64,000 bases of DNA from Pseudomonas sp. MWU13-2105. GTDB lineage: Bacteria; Pseudomonadota; Gammaproteobacteria; Pseudomonadales; Pseudomonadaceae. The notes beneath the pieces were generated by a model. It was given only the letters and a program-made list of their open reading frames with translations, ran no database searches and was not told the DNA's origin. The DNA is taken from the NCBI RefSeq assembly GCF_023242315.1, contig NZ_JALLIY010000004.1, positions 62,001 through 126,000 on the forward strand, in the 5' to 3' direction. A program made the position numbers and the translations under genes. Each line of letters begins with the position of its first letter. Position 1 is the first letter of the stretch. Positions 25,594 to 38,656 of this stretch are shown one piece after another.

Positions 25594-26512
25594 CGGATTT
25601 CCAGAAAGGGTAGAAATTGAACCATTGGTGCGGTGCCTGCAGGCAGTACTGGCCCAGGCGCTCGGCGTAACGGGCGGCCCAGTGGGCGATCACCTGTTCG
25701 CGGTCGCTGCGTTTCCACTGCACCGTCTCGGTGAAGGTTTCGAGGGTGATGCGGTAGCGACCCCGGAGTTTCACACAGAACAGCAGGTTGACCGGGCATT
25801 TCAGCAATCCGGCCAGCAGCCACGGGCCTTGTGGGAACGCGGCGGGCTGGCCGAGGAAATCCACCCGCACGTGGCGCCCGCCATGCAGCGGTACGCGGTC
25901 GCCGGCAATCGCCAGCCACTCGCCACGCTCCAGGCGCTGGCTCAGTTGCAGCATGATCGCCGGATCCAGCTCGCTGACCTGGATCAGCCGCAGGTTGCTC
26001 GCGCCGGCCTCGCCCAGCAGGCGGTTGAAGCGCTCGGCGTGCTTGGTGTGCACCAGCACGTTCATGGTGACCTTTTCCCCCAGTTCGGCGAGCGCGCGGC
26101 AGACTTCCAGGTTGCCCAGGTGGGCGCCCACCAGCATCTGCCCGCGTGCGCCGCGCAACTGATCGCGGAGCCGTGCCGGATCGATGATCTCGAGTTGCTC
26201 GAGGCGCAGCTTGCCGTTCCACACGTCGAGCTTGTCCAGCAGCGAGTCGGCGAAGGCCATGAACTGCCGGAAGACCTTCATGCGGGTCGGCCGCAGGGCG
26301 CCTTGGCCGCTCCAGTCAGCCAGGCGCTGCTGGTAGTGCCAGGCACTCTGCCGGGCATCGCGGCCGAACAGGAAAAAGTACAGGACGATGCCGTGCAGCA
26401 CCGGGCTGAGCACCCGGCGGCCGAGGACCCTGACGCCGAAGGCGGTGAGTTTCATCAACCAGAAGCTGCCGCGCTCCTGATGGTCGGCCCAGTGTTTGTC
26501 TGCTTCGCTCAT
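25574..26512 (-). CDS. LpxL/HtrB-like acyltransferase of the APE cluster
   Basis: 312 residues of the lysophospholipid/lipid A acyltransferase type, membrane-associated through an N-terminal hydrophobic stretch (~36-50). H131 and E136 (AHLGNLE) form the catalytic HX4E dyad. It likely transfers the polyene acyl chain, or a fatty acid, to a lipid acceptor. ATG 26512 overlaps the glycosyltransferase stop by 4 nt. Confidence 0.82.
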   Translation of the reverse strand: MSEADKHWADHQERGSFWLMKLTAFGVRVLGRRVLSPVLHGIVLYFFLFGRDARQSAWHYQQRLADWSGQGALRPTRMKVFRQFMAFADSLLDKLDVWNGKLRLEQLEIIDPARLRDQLRGARGQMLVGAHLGNLEVCRALAELGEKVTMNVLVHTKHAERFNRLLGEAGASNLRLIQVSELDPAIMLQLSQRLERGEWLAIAGDRVPLHGGRHVRVDFLGQPAAFPQGPWLLAGLLKCPVNLLFCVKLRGRYRITLETFTETVQWKRSDREQVIAHWAARYAERLGQYCLQAPHQWFNFYPFWKSDDNASA

Positions 26513-27243
26513 GCCCGCCACCGTCGCCAGAGGATGCTCGGCAGGCGCACCAGCATGCCGAAGAACATCCGGGTGTGCATGCTGGAAATCAGCGCGTTGT
26601 CGTGGAACATACGGAAGTGCGAGAGACCGTCCCGGGGGTAATGCACCTTGATCGGCAGCCAGCGCATGGGCTGGTTGCGCCAGGCCAGGCGCACGAGGAT
26701 TTCCGAGTCGAAGTCCATGCGCTTGCCCAGCTTCGCCGAGTCGATCAACGCCAGTACCGGTGGCAGCGGGTAGATCCGGAAGCCGCACATGGAGTCGCGG
26801 ATCTGCAACGACAGGCTGTTGATCCAGACCCATACGTGGGTCAGGTAGCGGGCGTAGAGCCGGCCCTTGGGCACGCTCTCGTCGTATTGCGGGTAGCCAC
26901 AGATCAGCGCCTCGGGATGGCGGCGCGAGGCGTCGAGGAAGCTCGTGACGTCGCTCAGGTCGTGCTGGCCGTCGGCGTCCACTTGCAGGGCGTGGCTGAA
27001 GCCCAGGCGCGTGGCTTCCCGCAGCCCGACCATGACCGCACCGCCCTTGCCCCGATTGACCGGTAGTTTCACCAGGGTGATGCGTTCGTGTTCGGCGAGT
27101 CGTTCCAGCACCGCCGCGCAGGCCGGGCTGCTGCCGTCGTCCACTAACACGCAGGGTAAACCGATGCGCAGCAGGGCTTCGATTACCGCGGGTACGGCGG
27201 CTTCATGGTTGTAAACCGGGATGATTGCGCAGGGCTTATGCAT
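26509..27243 (-). CDS. Family 2 glycosyltransferase of the APE cluster
   Basis: 244 residues with a GT-A fold: CAIIPVYNHE at the N-terminus, VDDGS at 34-38, the metal-binding D89-A-D91 (VDADGQHD) and NRGKGGA. It resembles dolichol-phosphate-type GT2 enzymes without the membrane tail. I infer that it builds the polar or lipid head to which the pigment is attached. It overlaps the ligase-dehydratase gene by 8 nt and the acyltransferase gene by 4 nt. Confidence 0.83.
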   Translation of the reverse strand: MHKPCAIIPVYNHEAAVPAVIEALLRIGLPCVLVDDGSSPACAAVLERLAEHERITLVKLPVNRGKGGAVMVGLREATRLGFSHALQVDADGQHDLSDVTSFLDASRRHPEALICGYPQYDESVPKGRLYARYLTHVWVWINSLSLQIRDSMCGFRIYPLPPVLALIDSAKLGKRMDFDSEILVRLAWRNQPMRWLPIKVHYPRDGLSHFRMFHDNALISSMHTRMFFGMLVRLPSILWRRWRA

Positions 27244-28906
27244 GGGCCGCCTCCAGCACAATGCGTCCGCTGGAGCAGGCGGCGGCCGCATTGCGAAAGG
27301 CGAAATGCAGTTTGCTGCGTTCACGGTCGAAACGCAGGCTCAGTTCGAGCCTGTCGCCCGGACGCACCAGTTGCTGGAACTTCAGCACTTCCATGCCGGC
27401 GAATTTTTCCGGCAGCTCGAGTCGCTGGCGACCCAGCTCCAGCGCCCAATCCACTTGCACCACGCCGGGCAGCACCGGAGTCGTCGGGAAGTGGCCGCTG
27501 AAGTAGGCCAGGTCCAGCGGGACGACCAAATGCAACAGCCATTCTCCGTCCATCTCGTGTTGTGAGAGCAGTTCCGGGCCTTTGGGGCGCGGGGCCTGCA
27601 ACAGGGCCTGGACTTCGGCTTGCGGCAATTTGCCCTGGGAATTCAGTGGCATCTGCCGCAGCAAACGCCAGCGGCGTGGCAGCGCCAGGGCTTCACAATG
27701 TTTGAGCAGGTGTTTGCGCAGGGCCTCGGTCAATGCCCGCCGGCCCTGGTTGCGCAGGCTGTGCAGGCCCTGGTCGGAGAGCACCAGCAGCGCGCCGAGG
27801 TAGGCGCGGTTTTCCTGCACCACGCCCAGGCGCGCTTCGGCGACCCACTCGTGTTCCATCAGGGCCTGTTCCAGCATCGGCAGGGAGATGCGTTTCTCTT
27901 CCAGTTTGACGATGCGGTCCAGTCGTCCCAGCAGTTCGAATCGACCGTCGGCTTCGAAGCGTGCCGCGTCCGCCGTTTGCTCGACATGACCGGCCGGCAG
28001 GTAAGGCGACGCCACCCGCAAGGCACCGTCCGGATCCTGGCTCAGTTGCACATCGGCGAAGGGACGCCACAGCGGGTTACCCTGGCGCCAGGCGATACCG
28101 CCGGTTTCCGAGCTGCCGAGAATTTCCGTCGGCCATTGCCGCAAGCGTTGCCGCAGGCCGGACGCAGCCTCGGGCGGGAGCGCGCCGCCGGAAGAAAACA
28201 CCCGGCGCACCAGGCTCAGGGCCGGCCAGTCGAGGTTGTCGCCCATGCGCTTGAGCAGGGCCGGGCTCGCGACCCAGGCGAACTGCGGCTGTTCACGGCT
28301 GGCGCGCTGCAAGTCTTCCGGGAAGGCCAGTTGCTTGCGCACGAAGGTGCGGCCGGCGCACAGCGGCCAGAGCACGCGAAACAGCAAACCGTAGATATGC
28401 TGGGTGGCGACGCTGCCGATGATGCACGCCTGGTCGAGGTCGGCGCCCCACAGTTGTTCCAGGGCCAGGACTTCATTGGCCAGTTGGCGCAGGCTTTTGT
28501 CGATGCGCTTGGGTTCGCCGCTGGAGCCTGAGGTACACAGGCTCAGGCGGCACTCATCGAGATCGAGCGCGGCCGGGCTCAGCGCTTCGCGGCAGAGGTC
28601 TTCGAGGGCGTGGCTGTCACTCAGCCACAGGTCGACATCCGCTGCCCAGCGCTGGCGGGTCTGTTCTTGCAAGTCGGCGGGCAACAGCACCCGGGCACCG
28701 GCGCGCCAGGCCCCGAGCAGGGCGACGGCCAGTTCCCCGGCATCTTCCAGATGCACGGCAATATGCTTCACGCCACGGGCCTGCAAGCCGGCCGCCAGGC
28801 TCAACGCCCGCTGCGCCAGACCGGCATGATCCAGCGGCGGCTCCAGGGTGACTGCCCGCGATTCGTGCGACTTGAGCAACAACTGCTCAAGGTTTATCCA
28901 GTTCAT
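27236..28906 (-). CDS. Acyl-activating ligase fused to a dehydratase (ApeH-ApeI-like)
   Basis: 556 residues. Residues 1-~430 form an AMP-dependent ligase: P-loop TSGSSGEPK at 125-133, SSETGG, and [15 protein letters not shown] near the hinge. Residues ~440-556 form a FabA/FabZ-like hot-dog domain with [11 protein letters not shown] at 471-481 and the likely catalytic H472. In the Xenorhabdus APE system the ligase (ApeH) and dehydratase (ApeI) are, to my knowledge, separate proteins. ATG 28906 overlaps the membrane protein stop by 4 nt. The ligase would load the aryl starter onto an ACP; the dehydratase would pair with the ApeP-like protein. Confidence 0.85.
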   Translation of the reverse strand: MNWINLEQLLLKSHESRAVTLEPPLDHAGLAQRALSLAAGLQARGVKHIAVHLEDAGELAVALLGAWRAGARVLLPADLQEQTRQRWAADVDLWLSDSHALEDLCREALSPAALDLDECRLSLCTSGSSGEPKRIDKSLRQLANEVLALEQLWGADLDQACIIGSVATQHIYGLLFRVLWPLCAGRTFVRKQLAFPEDLQRASREQPQFAWVASPALLKRMGDNLDWPALSLVRRVFSSGGALPPEAASGLRQRLRQWPTEILGSSETGGIAWRQGNPLWRPFADVQLSQDPDGALRVASPYLPAGHVEQTADAARFEADGRFELLGRLDRIVKLEEKRISLPMLEQALMEHEWVAEARLGVVQENRAYLGALLVLSDQGLHSLRNQGRRALTEALRKHLLKHCEALALPRRWRLLRQMPLNSQGKLPQAEVQALLQAPRPKGPELLSQHEMDGEWLLHLVVPLDLAYFSGHFPTTPVLPGVVQVDWALELGRQRLELPEKFAGMEVLKFQQLVRPGDRLELSLRFDRERSKLHFAFRNAAAACSSGRIVLEAAHA

Positions 28907-29448
28907 GCGCGGCCTCTTACCCGTTGTCGTACCAGCCACTCAATGGCGAACAGCAAACCCATCAACCCATAGGAGATCAGGCCGGTGTACAGCGTCCACC
29001 AGCTCAGCGGCGCCCAGAGGGTCAGGGCGGCGGCAATCAGACCGTTACAAAGAAAAAACAGGCTCCAGACGCGGGTCACCTGCCTCGTATAGTGGATGGC
29101 CACCTCCGGCAACCGCGGCTCGCGCAAACGGGCCAGCCGCTCGACCATCGGCGGGCCGATTTTCAGGCTCAGGCCGAACAGCCCGAGCATGAAGGCGCTG
29201 ATCAGCACCGGGTACCAGCGCAGCAACAGCGGACTGTTCAGTACCGCGAGCAGGCCGCAGAAAGCGATGGCGCAGAGGGCCATCCACAGGCTTCCGGGGC
29301 GCCGCTTGCTGGTCAGGGCTCGGGCCAACCACAGGCCGCCGAGCAACAGCCCGAACTGCCAGGGGGCGAAATGCTCCATGCCGAAATACACCGCAAAGGG
29401 GTACAGCAGGCCCGCCAGCAGCAGGCCCAGGCCGATCAGGCGTTTCAT
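28903..29448 (-). CDS. Integral membrane protein of the APE cluster (ApeG-like)
   Basis: 181 residues with about five spans (~3-22, 30-43, 55-70, 78-97, 130-170) and basic loops. It resembles the conserved COG4648-type membrane protein found in APE clusters. Biochemical role unknown. It overlaps the second ACP and the ligase genes by 4 nt each. Confidence 0.72.
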   Translation of the reverse strand: MKRLIGLGLLLAGLLYPFAVYFGMEHFAPWQFGLLLGGLWLARALTSKRRPGSLWMALCAIAFCGLLAVLNSPLLLRWYPVLISAFMLGLFGLSLKIGPPMVERLARLREPRLPEVAIHYTRQVTRVWSLFFLCNGLIAAALTLWAPLSWWTLYTGLISYGLMGLLFAIEWLVRQRVRGRA

Positions 29449-29699
29449 GCGGCCGGTTGCACCAGGCGAAAGACCGCCTCGACCACATCGTTGACGGTGC
29501 GCACTGACTTGAACTCCTCGGCGGCGATTTTCTTGCCGGTCTGACGCTTGATATGGTCGATCAGGTCAACGGCATCGATGCTGTCGATTTCCAGGTCCTG
29601 GTACAGGTTGCTGTCGAGGGTGACGCGTTCGGGTTCCAGTTCGAAGAGTTCGACCAGGGCATCGCGCAGGGTGTTGAAGATGTCGTCACGGGTTTGCAT
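29445..29699 (-). CDS. apeF: Acyl carrier protein of the APE cluster (ApeF-like)
   Basis: 84 residues, acidic and helical, with the phosphopantetheine attachment Ser40 in LEIDSIDAVDL. It carries the growing chain. Assignment as the F rather than the E paralogue rests on gene order only. 9 nt separate it from the first ACP. Confidence 0.82.
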   Translation of the reverse strand: MQTRDDIFNTLRDALVELFELEPERVTLDSNLYQDLEIDSIDAVDLIDHIKRQTGKKIAAEEFKSVRTVNDVVEAVFRLVQPAA

Positions 29700-29708
29700 G
29701 GTACGGCC

Positions 29709-29981
29709 TCACGCTGCCTGTTTTGCCGTGACGAAAGCCGCAAGGCTGGCCACGTTGGAGAAATGGTCGCGGGTGTCCTTGGCGTCCGCATCGATCTTGA
29801 TGCCGTAGCGCTTCTGGATTGCCAGGCCGAGTTCGAGGGCATCCACCGAATCCAGGCCCAGGCCTTCGCCGAACAGGGTTTGCTCGTTGCCGATGTCTTG
29901 CGCGCTGATGTCTTCCAGGCCCAGGGCCTCGATGATCAGCTCTTTGATCTCAAGGTGCAGGGCAGGGGTTGGATCGCTCAT
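29709..29981 (-). CDS. apeE: Acyl carrier protein of the APE cluster (ApeE-like)
   Basis: 90 residues with Ser45 in GLGLDSVDALEL as the phosphopantetheine site. Start ATG 29981 (MSDPTPALHLEIK) lies inside the end of the acyltransferase gene (32-nt overlap); longer frames read into that gene and have no ACP similarity. Two different ACPs are a standard feature of APE clusters. Confidence 0.85.
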   Translation of the reverse strand: MSDPTPALHLEIKELIIEALGLEDISAQDIGNEQTLFGEGLGLDSVDALELGLAIQKRYGIKIDADAKDTRDHFSNVASLAAFVTAKQAA

Positions 29982-30747
29982 CTGAGGCGAGCTCCTTAAT
30001 GAAGTAATGGTGCAGATAATCGTTGAGTTTGCGCGAGGCCTGGGGCGCGGGGCCCTGCGCGGCAAAGTCTTGTGGGTCTATATCGGCGCCGACCCGGAAA
30101 CTGAAGTGCACCCGGCGTTGCGGAATCCGATACCAGGGTTCAGCCTTGGTCAGGGTGGTGGGGCTGACCTTGATCACGACCGGGGTGATGATTCTCGCAC
30201 CCCGCAGGGCAATCGCGGCGGCGCCGCGATGAAAGGCGGGTGCCGCGCCCGGGGTGGTGCGGGTGCCTTCGGGAAAAACGATCAGGGTCTGGCCGTCTTG
30301 CAGGGCGCCGGCCGCAGCGTCGAGCATGTCCAGGCTGCCGTCGTTGCTGATGTATTCGGTGGCGCGCAGCGGCCCGCGGGTGAAGGGGTTTTGCCAGAGG
30401 CTCTGCTTGACCACGCAGTTGGTGTGGCGCACCAGGCCGATCAGGAACACCACGTCGATCAGCGACGGGTGGTTGGCGATGATCATCTGCCCGGGACGTC
30501 CGAGTTTTTCCGCGCCTTCGACTTCATAGGTCAGTACGCCGCTGCGAGCCATGAAACGGATGAACAGCCAGAACAGCCGGCTGACCGTTTGTCGCGCGCG
30601 CTGGCGCTGGCGTTCGGCATTGCCCGGCAGACAGCCGAGCAAGGGGAATATCACCAGACGCAGGCACAGGCCGCCCAGCCCGAACAGGGCGAAGCTCAAG
30701 GCGGTGGCCAGCAAGCGCCAGTAGTAGGCGTCGCGGGGCTTGCTCAT
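29950..30747 (-). CDS. PlsC-like acyltransferase of the APE cluster
   Basis: 265 residues of the 1-acylglycerol-3-phosphate acyltransferase family. N-terminal membrane segment (~12-40), catalytic H93 and D98 (NHPSLID), substrate motif FPEGTR at 158-163. ATG 30747 overlaps the chain-length-factor stop by 4 nt; in-frame ATGs at 30768 and 30783 are alternatives. Together with the LpxL-like enzyme it suggests that the pigment ends up on a glycerolipid-type anchor. Confidence 0.82.
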   Translation of the reverse strand: MSKPRDAYYWRLLATALSFALFGLGGLCLRLVIFPLLGCLPGNAERQRQRARQTVSRLFWLFIRFMARSGVLTYEVEGAEKLGRPGQMIIANHPSLIDVVFLIGLVRHTNCVVKQSLWQNPFTRGPLRATEYISNDGSLDMLDAAAGALQDGQTLIVFPEGTRTTPGAAPAFHRGAAAIALRGARIITPVVIKVSPTTLTKAEPWYRIPQRRVHFSFRVGADIDPQDFAAQGPAPQASRKLNDYLHHYFIKELASDERSNPCPAP

Positions 30748-31463
30748 GCTCGGCGTTGCCAGTTCCATACCCGGGTCTTCCATCGGTGTTGGCAGGAGGT
30801 GTGTTGACCGAGCAGGGTACGCAACAGATCGAGGGCATGGGGCCACTCGCTGTGGCGCTGTTCGTCCGCGCCGCTTTCGAGGGACAGTTGCCACTCGTCG
30901 CCTGGGGTCAGCAGCAGGCCGAGGGCGTAGGGGAACGGCACGTCGTCGATCCAGTGGCGGTAGGCTTCGGGCGGTTGTTCTTCGGTGATCACCAGCAGGA
31001 CCGCCGGGGCGCCTTCGGCGAGCAGCGCGGCGGCTTCGAGCATGCCGTGCTCGAGGCCGTCGCCGTTGGCGGCCAGGGCGGTCATTTCGCTGGTTTCTCC
31101 GCGCAGGATCGACCATAGGCCAATCACCGCGTTGTGCACCGACAGGCTGAACTGGGTCGGCGACAATGGCTGATCGGCCGCCAGGTCGCAGAGGATCTCG
31201 AAGGTACGCGGGGTTTCGCCGTGGCGGGAGATGAACACCAGCGGCAGTTGCGCGTGCCCCTCGGCCAGCGGCCAGCCGACGCTGAACGCCATGCGCGCCA
31301 GGCGGCTGAGGCGGCGGCGCTGCATGGCTGGGAGGAAGGACACATCCGGTGCCGCATCGCTGGGTGCGGGTACGCAGGGCTGGCGGCTCCAGGCCTGCCA
31401 GTCGTCCGCACTTTCCAGGCCCGGGGCCCAGGCGCGCCATTGGGCGATGTTGAAGTTGATCAC
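30744..31463 (-). CDS. apeC: Ketosynthase chain-length factor (ApeC-like), first gene of the APE cluster
   Basis: 239 residues of the short ketoacyl-synthase-like type (PF13723 pattern): FLPAMQRRRLSRLARMAF, FISRHGE, SVHNAVIGLWSI. No catalytic Cys motif is present, as expected for a chain-length factor that dimerises with an active ketosynthase. The start is GTG 31463 (MINFNIAQWRAW), preceded by GGGAAG. Its gene opens the operon about 100 nt downstream of a strong promoter candidate. Confidence 0.83.
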   Translation of the reverse strand: MINFNIAQWRAWAPGLESADDWQAWSRQPCVPAPSDAAPDVSFLPAMQRRRLSRLARMAFSVGWPLAEGHAQLPLVFISRHGETPRTFEILCDLAADQPLSPTQFSLSVHNAVIGLWSILRGETSEMTALAANGDGLEHGMLEAAALLAEGAPAVLLVITEEQPPEAYRHWIDDVPFPYALGLLLTPGDEWQLSLESGADEQRHSEWPHALDLLRTLLGQHTSCQHRWKTRVWNWQRRA

Positions 31464-31560
31464 TGAATGTCTTCCCGCCCCTGCGGGCTTCCTTGAACGC
31501 TGATGGTTGATCCTTGAACCCCTACCAACCCTGGCGTGGCGCGATGGCCGAGTGGCGCGC

Positions 31561-31589
31561 ATTATCCCGGTGCGCAAGGCCTGTAGCAA
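31561..31589 (-). promoter_or_regulatory. Candidate sigma70 promoter for the APE cluster
   Basis: On the minus strand, TTGCTA and GATAAT are separated by exactly 17 nt, about 100 nt upstream of the first cluster gene, in the AT-rich part of a 362-bp gene-free stretch (31464-31825). Apart from the parA leader, nothing else is recognisable in that stretch. Confidence 0.5.
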
Positions 31590-31825
31590 ATTTTTGGTCA
31601 CATTTTGCACGATTAAATTTGCCAAATGCGAAGGGTGGGCTAGCAACTGGCTATTATTCGTAGTTTTTTTGATACGTCTGTCAGTGATTTCGCGACTTAT
31701 AGGGGAATTACCCTGAATTCGTGACGTTATGACGAACTGATAGGTCATCCTTGTCCCGCCAAGGTGGCGCGGCAGCGGCCAAGCCCTCTACACTCGGTGA
31801 TCCATTGATACACGGAGGTCTTGTC

Positions 31826-32599
31826 ATGCGGCGTGTGGTGTTCAATCAGAAAGGCGGGGTCGGCAAGTCGAGCATTGCCTGCAACTTGGCGGCGGTCAGC
31901 GCCAGCGAGGGCTATCGGACCCTGTTGGTGGACCTCGATGCCCAGGCCAACTCCACGCAATACCTCACCGGGCTCACCGGCGACGACATCCCCATGGGCA
32001 TCGCCGACTTCTTCAAGCAGATCCTCTCGTCCGGGCCGTTCTCGAAGAAAAACCAGGTGGATATCTACGAGACGCCCTTCGACAACCTGCACGTGATCAC
32101 GGCCACGGCCGAACTGGCTGACCTGCAGCCCAAACTTGAAGCCAAGCACAAGATCAACAAGCTGCGCAAACTGTTGGATGAGTTGTCCGAAGATTACGAC
32201 CGCATTTACCTGGATACGCCGCCGGCGCTGAACTTTTACGCGATATCGGCGTTGATTGCCGCCGATCGCGTGTTGATTCCCTTCGATTGCGACAGCTTTT
32301 CCCGCCAGGCGCTGTATGGCCTGCTGGCCGAGATCGAAGAGTTGAAGGAAGACCACAACGAAGGCCTGCAGGTGGAAGGGATCGTGGTCAACCAGTTCCA
32401 GGCACGGGCGAGCCTGCCGCAGCAGATGCTCGACAGCCTGATCGCCGAAGGATTGCCGGTGTTACCGGTGTATCTGGCCAGTTCGGTGAAAATGCGCGAG
32501 TCCCACGAGGCCAACAAGCCACTGATCCACTTCGATCCGCGGCACAAGCTGACCCAGCAGTTCGTCGAGTTGCACGCATTGCTGGAAAACAACGCTTGA
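31826..32599 (+). CDS. Orphan ParA-family ATPase
   Basis: 257 residues with deviant Walker A KGGVGKS at 9-15, Walker B-like LVDLDAQ (switch region) and YLDTPPAL. ParA/MinD-type proteins position cargo such as chromosome regions or protein complexes by ATP-dependent dimerisation. No parB follows and no cargo gene is evident. ATG 31826 has GGAGG at 7-nt spacing; an upstream in-frame start at 31751 lacks one. Pseudomonas genomes carry several such orphans. Confidence 0.85.
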   Translation: MRRVVFNQKGGVGKSSIACNLAAVSASEGYRTLLVDLDAQANSTQYLTGLTGDDIPMGIADFFKQILSSGPFSKKNQVDIYETPFDNLHVITATAELADLQPKLEAKHKINKLRKLLDELSEDYDRIYLDTPPALNFYAISALIAADRVLIPFDCDSFSRQALYGLLAEIEELKEDHNEGLQVEGIVVNQFQARASLPQQMLDSLIAEGLPVLPVYLASSVKMRESHEANKPLIHFDPRHKLTQQFVELHALLENNA

Positions 32600-32632
32600 T
32601 GCCAATACCCGCCCGCCAAGGCTGAATGTGCA

Positions 32633-32684
32633 GAGCTTGCTCGCGAAGAGGCCCGTGAGAGCACTAAAAGTTTCGCGGGCAAGC
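32633..32684. repeat. REP element, truncated copy
   Basis: 52 nt nearly identical to the central part of the element at 51503-51576, including the shared spacer gaggcccgtgagagc. The outer arms present in the other copy are missing here. It lies between the convergent parA and trxC genes. Confidence 0.75.
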
Positions 32685-32704
32685 CGACAGTGGGCGTGCG
32701 GCTC

Positions 32705-33139
32705 TCAGACGCCCTGGCTGCGCAGCCAGGCCATCAGCTGTGGCAAGGGAAAGGCGCCACTCTGGCGCGCCACTTCCCGGCCATTTCTGAACAGGATCAG
32801 GCTGGGAATCGAACGAATCCCCAGCTGTGCCGACAACTGCTGGTTGGCCTCGCTGTCGAGCTTGGCCAGGCGGCACTTGCCGGCCAGTTGGGCCGCCGCC
32901 TGTTCGAACACCGGTGCAAAGGATTTGCACGGCCCGCACCAGTCCGCCCATACATCCACCAGCAATGGCAGATCGCCTTTGATCTGGCTGGCGTAGTCGC
33001 TCTGTTTCAATTCGAACGGTTTGTCCAGCAAGACCGCGGCTTTGCAGCGCCCGCATTTCGGCTGGTCGCCCAGGCGCTCGGCGGGGATGCGGTTGAGGCC
33101 GTTGCAGTGGGGGCAGGGGATCAACAGGGAATCGGGCAT
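32705..33139 (-). CDS. trxC: Thioredoxin 2
   Basis: Cytoplasmic thiol-disulfide reductant, 144 residues. An N-terminal zinc finger (C9, C12, C29, C32: CPHC and CGRC) distinguishes TrxC from TrxA. Active site W67-C-G-P-C71 and the cis-Pro motif IRSIPSLILF. ATG 33139 starts MPDSLLIPCPHC; an upstream in-frame start would add nine unconserved residues. Confidence 0.93.
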   Translation of the reverse strand: MPDSLLIPCPHCNGLNRIPAERLGDQPKCGRCKAAVLLDKPFELKQSDYASQIKGDLPLLVDVWADWCGPCKSFAPVFEQAAAQLAGKCRLAKLDSEANQQLSAQLGIRSIPSLILFRNGREVARQSGAFPLPQLMAWLRSQGV

Positions 33140-33290
33140 GAGCGAGGGCTCCAGGGAAGTGGCCAATGCTCTCTATCTGGAGCCGGGAGTTGGTTTTATC
33201 AAGCTTTGTTGCATGCCCTGACATTTTTAGCCGCCGGTGTTCGACCCGCGAATCCAGTATGAGAGGGCGTACCGTCAGTCGAGTTGACCA

Positions 33291-33534
33291 ATGGCAAATT
33301 GCGATAAGGGCATTGCATGGGTGTCATTGCTGAGAAACGCATTTGGGAGGCCAAGGAGCGCAGCTTGAGCTGACAGTGGTCGACGGTGAGTTGGTCGCAA
33401 GGCCGATGGTTCATCCGGTTCGTAAACGCTATTCCCTGGACGAGCTGCTTCAAGGTTCCGAGGAGATCGTTGAGTTGAATGCCGAGACTGCATGGGCTCG
33501 CGAAGGCGATCCGGTCGGAGGGGAGATAGGTTGA
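33291..33534 (+). pseudogene. Decayed PemI/MazE-type antitoxin
   Basis: The last ~50 codons read as a PemI/ChpS-like antitoxin tail: LELTVVDGELVARP, VRKRYSLDELLQ, TAWAREGDPVGGEIG. The expected N-terminal AbrB-like DNA-binding half is split among frames: from ATG 33291 one frame gives WVSLLRNAF (family SLPRNAF) and then runs into a stop. At least two frameshifts are needed to join the parts. The stop TGA at 33532-33534 overlaps the ATG of the toxin remnant. Confidence 0.65.
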
Positions 33535-33702
33535 TGGTGCGTAGGCAAAACCAACGGCGTCGCCGTCTGCAATCAAGTGCGCAGTTTCGATATCGAACAG
33601 CGCGTTCGAGACGGTTCCGCCAAGTTCATAGAGCGGCTGGACGATGTCACCATGATGGACATCGTTTGCCGGGTCGTCAGCGCTATCGAGCCAGAGGCAT
33701 GA
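33534..33702 (+). pseudogene. Decayed PemK/MazF-type toxin
   Basis: ATG at 33534 overlaps the antitoxin stop (TGATG), the normal arrangement of such pairs. It reads MVRR and is then out of frame. From about 33544, in another frame, TNGVAVCNQVRSFDIEQR up to the stop at 33700-33702 matches the C-terminal third of PemK/ChpB toxins (family pattern GVVLxNQVRxxD). About 60-70 central codons, including the conserved early PxxGHEQ region, are gone. The toxin cannot be functional. Confidence 0.65.
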
Positions 33703-33706
33703 GCCC

Positions 33707-35233
<1,527 letters not shown>

Positions 35234-35269
35234 TCATGCAAACGGCATGAGCGCCGCGTGGGCCGGCGT

Positions 35270-38620
<3,351 letters not shown>

Positions 38621-38656
38621 AGGTACCGGTCAAGCAACGTGAAGAAAGTGGGCAGT

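Noticed and set aside
14014..31463. Reading the cluster as flexirubin or polyunsaturated fatty acid synthesis
   Set aside because: No dialkylresorcinol genes and no multidomain Pfa synthases; the gene set fits aryl polyene systems better.
33199..33576. 125-codon minus-strand open frame
   Set aside because: Antisense to the toxin-antitoxin relic; the plus-strand reading gives recognisable PemI and PemK tails, this one gives nothing.
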